Assembly (NCBI GenBank): GCA_910589095.1
Contig: CAJUSN010000017.1
Span: 1 to 25,820, forward strand
Reading direction: 5' to 3'
DNA length: 25,820 bases
Source of the DNA: an uncultured Muribaculaceae bacterium
GTDB taxonomy: Bacteria > Bacteroidota > Bacteroidia > Bacteroidales > Muribaculaceae
Shown here: positions 24,697 through 25,820 of the stretch, piece by piece
How positions within the stretch are numbered: the stretch's first letter is position 1
How the letters are laid out: the number at the start of each line of letters is the position of its first letter
Position numbers and translations under genes: made by a program
Notes under the pieces: generated by a model
Database searches by the model: none
The model's input: only the letters and a program-made list of their open reading frames with translations
What the model was told of the DNA's origin: nothing

Positions 24697-24740
24697 TGTC
24701 AAGAAATCGCAACCAATAATTGCGATTTCTTGACATTTTT
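24697..24740 (+). terminator. Perfect 16-bp palindrome followed by T-run, probable terminator
   Basis: TGTCAAGAAATCGCAA (24697-24712) and its exact reverse complement (24720-24735) flank a 7-base loop and are followed by TTTTT (24736-24740). This fits a rho-independent terminator of the endonuclease gene, although the stem is AT-rich. Because it also lies 60 bases upstream of the Lrp promoter, a second role as a protein-binding site cannot be excluded. Confidence 0.75.
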
Positions 24741-24794
24741 GCAAAAAATCTAAATTATTGATAGCAAATTCATGCCAATTAAAAAAAATCTTAG

Positions 24795-24802
24795 TAATTT
24801 TG
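24795..24802 (+). promoter_or_regulatory. -7 box for the Lrp/AsnC gene
   Basis: TAATTTTG is an exact match to TAnnTTTG, embedded in the same TTAGTAATTTTGC block as the leuS promoter. The leader to the ATG at 24874 is about 65 bases, long enough for autoregulation. Confidence 0.65.
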
Positions 24803-24873
24803 CATGTTAATATACCATAACAAACACTTATCATTCAAAGTATCACATTTCTTCATTCATAATCATATCAGCG

Positions 24874-25335
24874 ATGGGAAAGATAGACAATCTCGACCGG
24901 AAGATTCTTGAAATCGTCATGAACAACGCCCGCATCCCCTCCAAGGACGTGGCAACCGAATGTGGCGTTTCGCGCGCCGCCATCCACCAGAGACTCCAAC
25001 GTATGCAGGACCTCAACGTGATAACAGGCTCCAGCTACAATGTCAACCCCAAGACGCTGGGCTACAACACCTGCACCTTCATAGGCGTTTCGCTTGTTCG
25101 CGGCGCCATGTATCGCGAGGTGGTTCCGGAGCTTGAAAAAATTCCCGAGATCGTGGAGTGCCATTTCACCACCGGCCCTTACACCATGCTCATCAAGCTC
25201 TTTGCCCGCGACAACGAGCACCTCATGGAATTGCTCAACAATAAAATACAGACCATTCCCGGCGTTACCGGAACTGAAACACTCATCTCGCTGGACCATT
25301 CAATCCACCGCAAAGTGCCCATCCAGCACGATTGA
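24874..25335 (+). CDS. Lrp/AsnC-family transcriptional regulator
   Basis: 153 residues. The N-terminal winged helix-turn-helix (about 1-62) is NLDRKILEIVMNNARIPSKDVATECGVSRAAIHQRLQRMQDLNVITGSSYNVNPKTLGY, typical of Lrp/AsnC. The C-terminal RAM domain (about 66-145) is FIGVSLVRGAMYREVVPELEKIPEIVECHFTTGPYTMLIKLFARDNEHLMELLNNKIQTIPGVTGTETLISL. That domain forms the octamer and binds amino-acid effectors. Targets and effector are unknown; family members control amino-acid metabolism and often their own gene. It is flanked by strong terminators, so it is monocistronic. Confidence 0.95.
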   Translation: MGKIDNLDRKILEIVMNNARIPSKDVATECGVSRAAIHQRLQRMQDLNVITGSSYNVNPKTLGYNTCTFIGVSLVRGAMYREVVPELEKIPEIVECHFTTGPYTMLIKLFARDNEHLMELLNNKIQTIPGVTGTETLISLDHSIHRKVPIQHD

Positions 25336-25358
25336 TTGTCCGCGCGAAAGAACCTTAC

Positions 25359-25403
25359 ACTGCCGCATGCTCCCGTAAAAATCAGGACATGCGGCAGTTT
25401 TTT
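25359..25403 (+). terminator. Rho-independent terminator of the Lrp/AsnC gene
   Basis: ACTGCCGCATG (25359-25369) pairs perfectly with CATGCGGCAGT (25388-25398) around an 18-base loop, followed by a run of six T residues ending at 25403. It starts 24 bases after the stop. Confidence 0.88.
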
Positions 25404-25470
25404 GCATCTTTTCAGGAGTACACGCCCTATTTTTTCCTTGAAAGTGATGGGGAGTGTGGGCAATGTTATG

Positions 25471-25478
25471 TAAATTTG
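25471..25478 (+). promoter_or_regulatory. -7 box for the YfhO-family gene
   Basis: TAAATTTG is an exact match to TAnnTTTG, 94 bases before the ATG at 25572. No clear -33 element is seen at the usual spacing. Confidence 0.55.
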
Positions 25479-25571
25479 CACGATGAAGCAGCCGGCCAAA
25501 TTAAACCGACGCTATCATTAAGCCTCGTTGCGCTTTAATCCAAACAGACTCTTACCAGATTCCCACAAATC

Positions 25572-25820
25572 ATGACTGAACCCAAGAAAAGCCTTTTCTC
25601 CAACCGTAAACTATGGGCCATTATCGGCTCGGTGGCCATAATGGCGCTTATAGCCCTGATATATTTTTACCCCGACGACGTTACCGGCAACACCCTCAGC
25701 CAGCACGATATGGAGCAGGGGTCGGCAATTGGCCATGAAGTGCAGCAGTATGCCGAGGAAACCGGTCACACCGCCCGCTGGACCAACTCGCTCTTCGGCG
25801 GTATGCCCACCTTCCAGATC
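25572..25820 (+). CDS. YfhO-family membrane protein, N-terminal part (cut by the window end)
   Basis: Only the first 83 residues are present. A cytoplasmic N terminus (MTEPKKSLFSNRK) is followed by one hydrophobic helix (LWAIIGSVAIMALIALIYF). The conserved family opening comes next: LSQHDMEQGSAIGHEVQQYAEETGHTARWTNSLFGGMPTFQI. The block QHD then G then ARWTNSLFGGMPT is characteristic of Bacteroidota YfhO-like proteins, large polytopic GT-C-type proteins thought to glycosylate envelope polymers or lipids. The catalytic role is inferred from family; the rest lies outside the window. Confidence 0.85.
   Translation, partial: MTEPKKSLFSNRKLWAIIGSVAIMALIALIYFYPDDVTGNTLSQHDMEQGSAIGHEVQQYAEETGHTARWTNSLFGGMPTFQI

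Noticed and set aside
25332..25538. A 68-codon plus-strand frame after the Lrp gene.
   Set aside because: It covers the Lrp terminator and the -7 box of the next gene; there are no domain features.
1..25820. Mobile elements, CRISPR arrays, tRNA or rRNA genes.
   Set aside because: No transposase or integrase motifs, no spaced direct repeats and no tRNA-like T-loop sequences were found on reading both strands.

Overview
The window looks like chromosomal DNA of a gut Bacteroidales bacterium, most likely near Muribaculaceae (S24-7); the family placement is inference. Support comes from several sides. Bacteroidota-type -7 promoter boxes (TAnnTTTG) stand before at least eight genes, and Shine-Dalgarno sequences are largely absent. 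Two proteins carry type IX secretion (T9SS) C-terminal sorting domains. There are many small exported proteins and lipoproteins, a serine-type sulfatase, and Bacteroidota-specific families (PorZ-like, DUF4919-like, GH3-like). No tRNA, rRNA, insertion sequence, prophage or CRISPR array was seen. Base composition looks even, so this reads as core and family-level chromosome rather than a mobile island.

Layout. 1-6091 (+): leuS, a RdgB/HAM1 nucleotide-pool cleaner and a PorZ-like T9SS surface protein, spaced as an operon. 6092-8639 (-): an acyltransferase-3 membrane protein overlapping the end of an EptA-type phosphoethanolamine transferase, probably an envelope-decoration pair. 8720-10659 (+): two tandem exported proteins that seem to share an N-terminal module but have different C-terminal halves. 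10849-11859 (+): gapA, with its own promoter, structured leader and terminator. 11946-12659 (-): a Bax-inhibitor-1 membrane protein. 12795-13876 (+): a secreted SGNH hydrolase translationally coupled to a small secreted beta-rich protein. 13890-16338 (-): a lipoprotein, a membrane-anchored pseudokinase and a GNAT-like protein. 16529-20926 (+): a GH3-family acyl-adenylating enzyme, a DUF4919-like exported protein, a sulfatase and a small lipoprotein. 20927-21281: a gene-free convergent stretch full of hairpins. 21282-22841 (-): ribF and a HAD phosphatase. 22983-24650 (+): a T9SS-exported endonuclease I. 24874-25335 (+): an Lrp/AsnC regulator. 25572 to the window end (+): the start of a YfhO-family membrane protein.

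How it fits together. Housekeeping functions (leucyl-tRNA charging, ITP/XTP removal, glycolysis, FMN/FAD synthesis) are interleaved with envelope and secretion functions. The PorZ-like protein would help anchor T9SS cargo, and the nuclease at 22983 has the features of such a cargo. The least explained parts are the pseudokinase/GNAT/lipoprotein cluster, the tandem modular exported proteins and the hairpin-rich region downstream of ribF. I do not see a clear new defence or mobile system.
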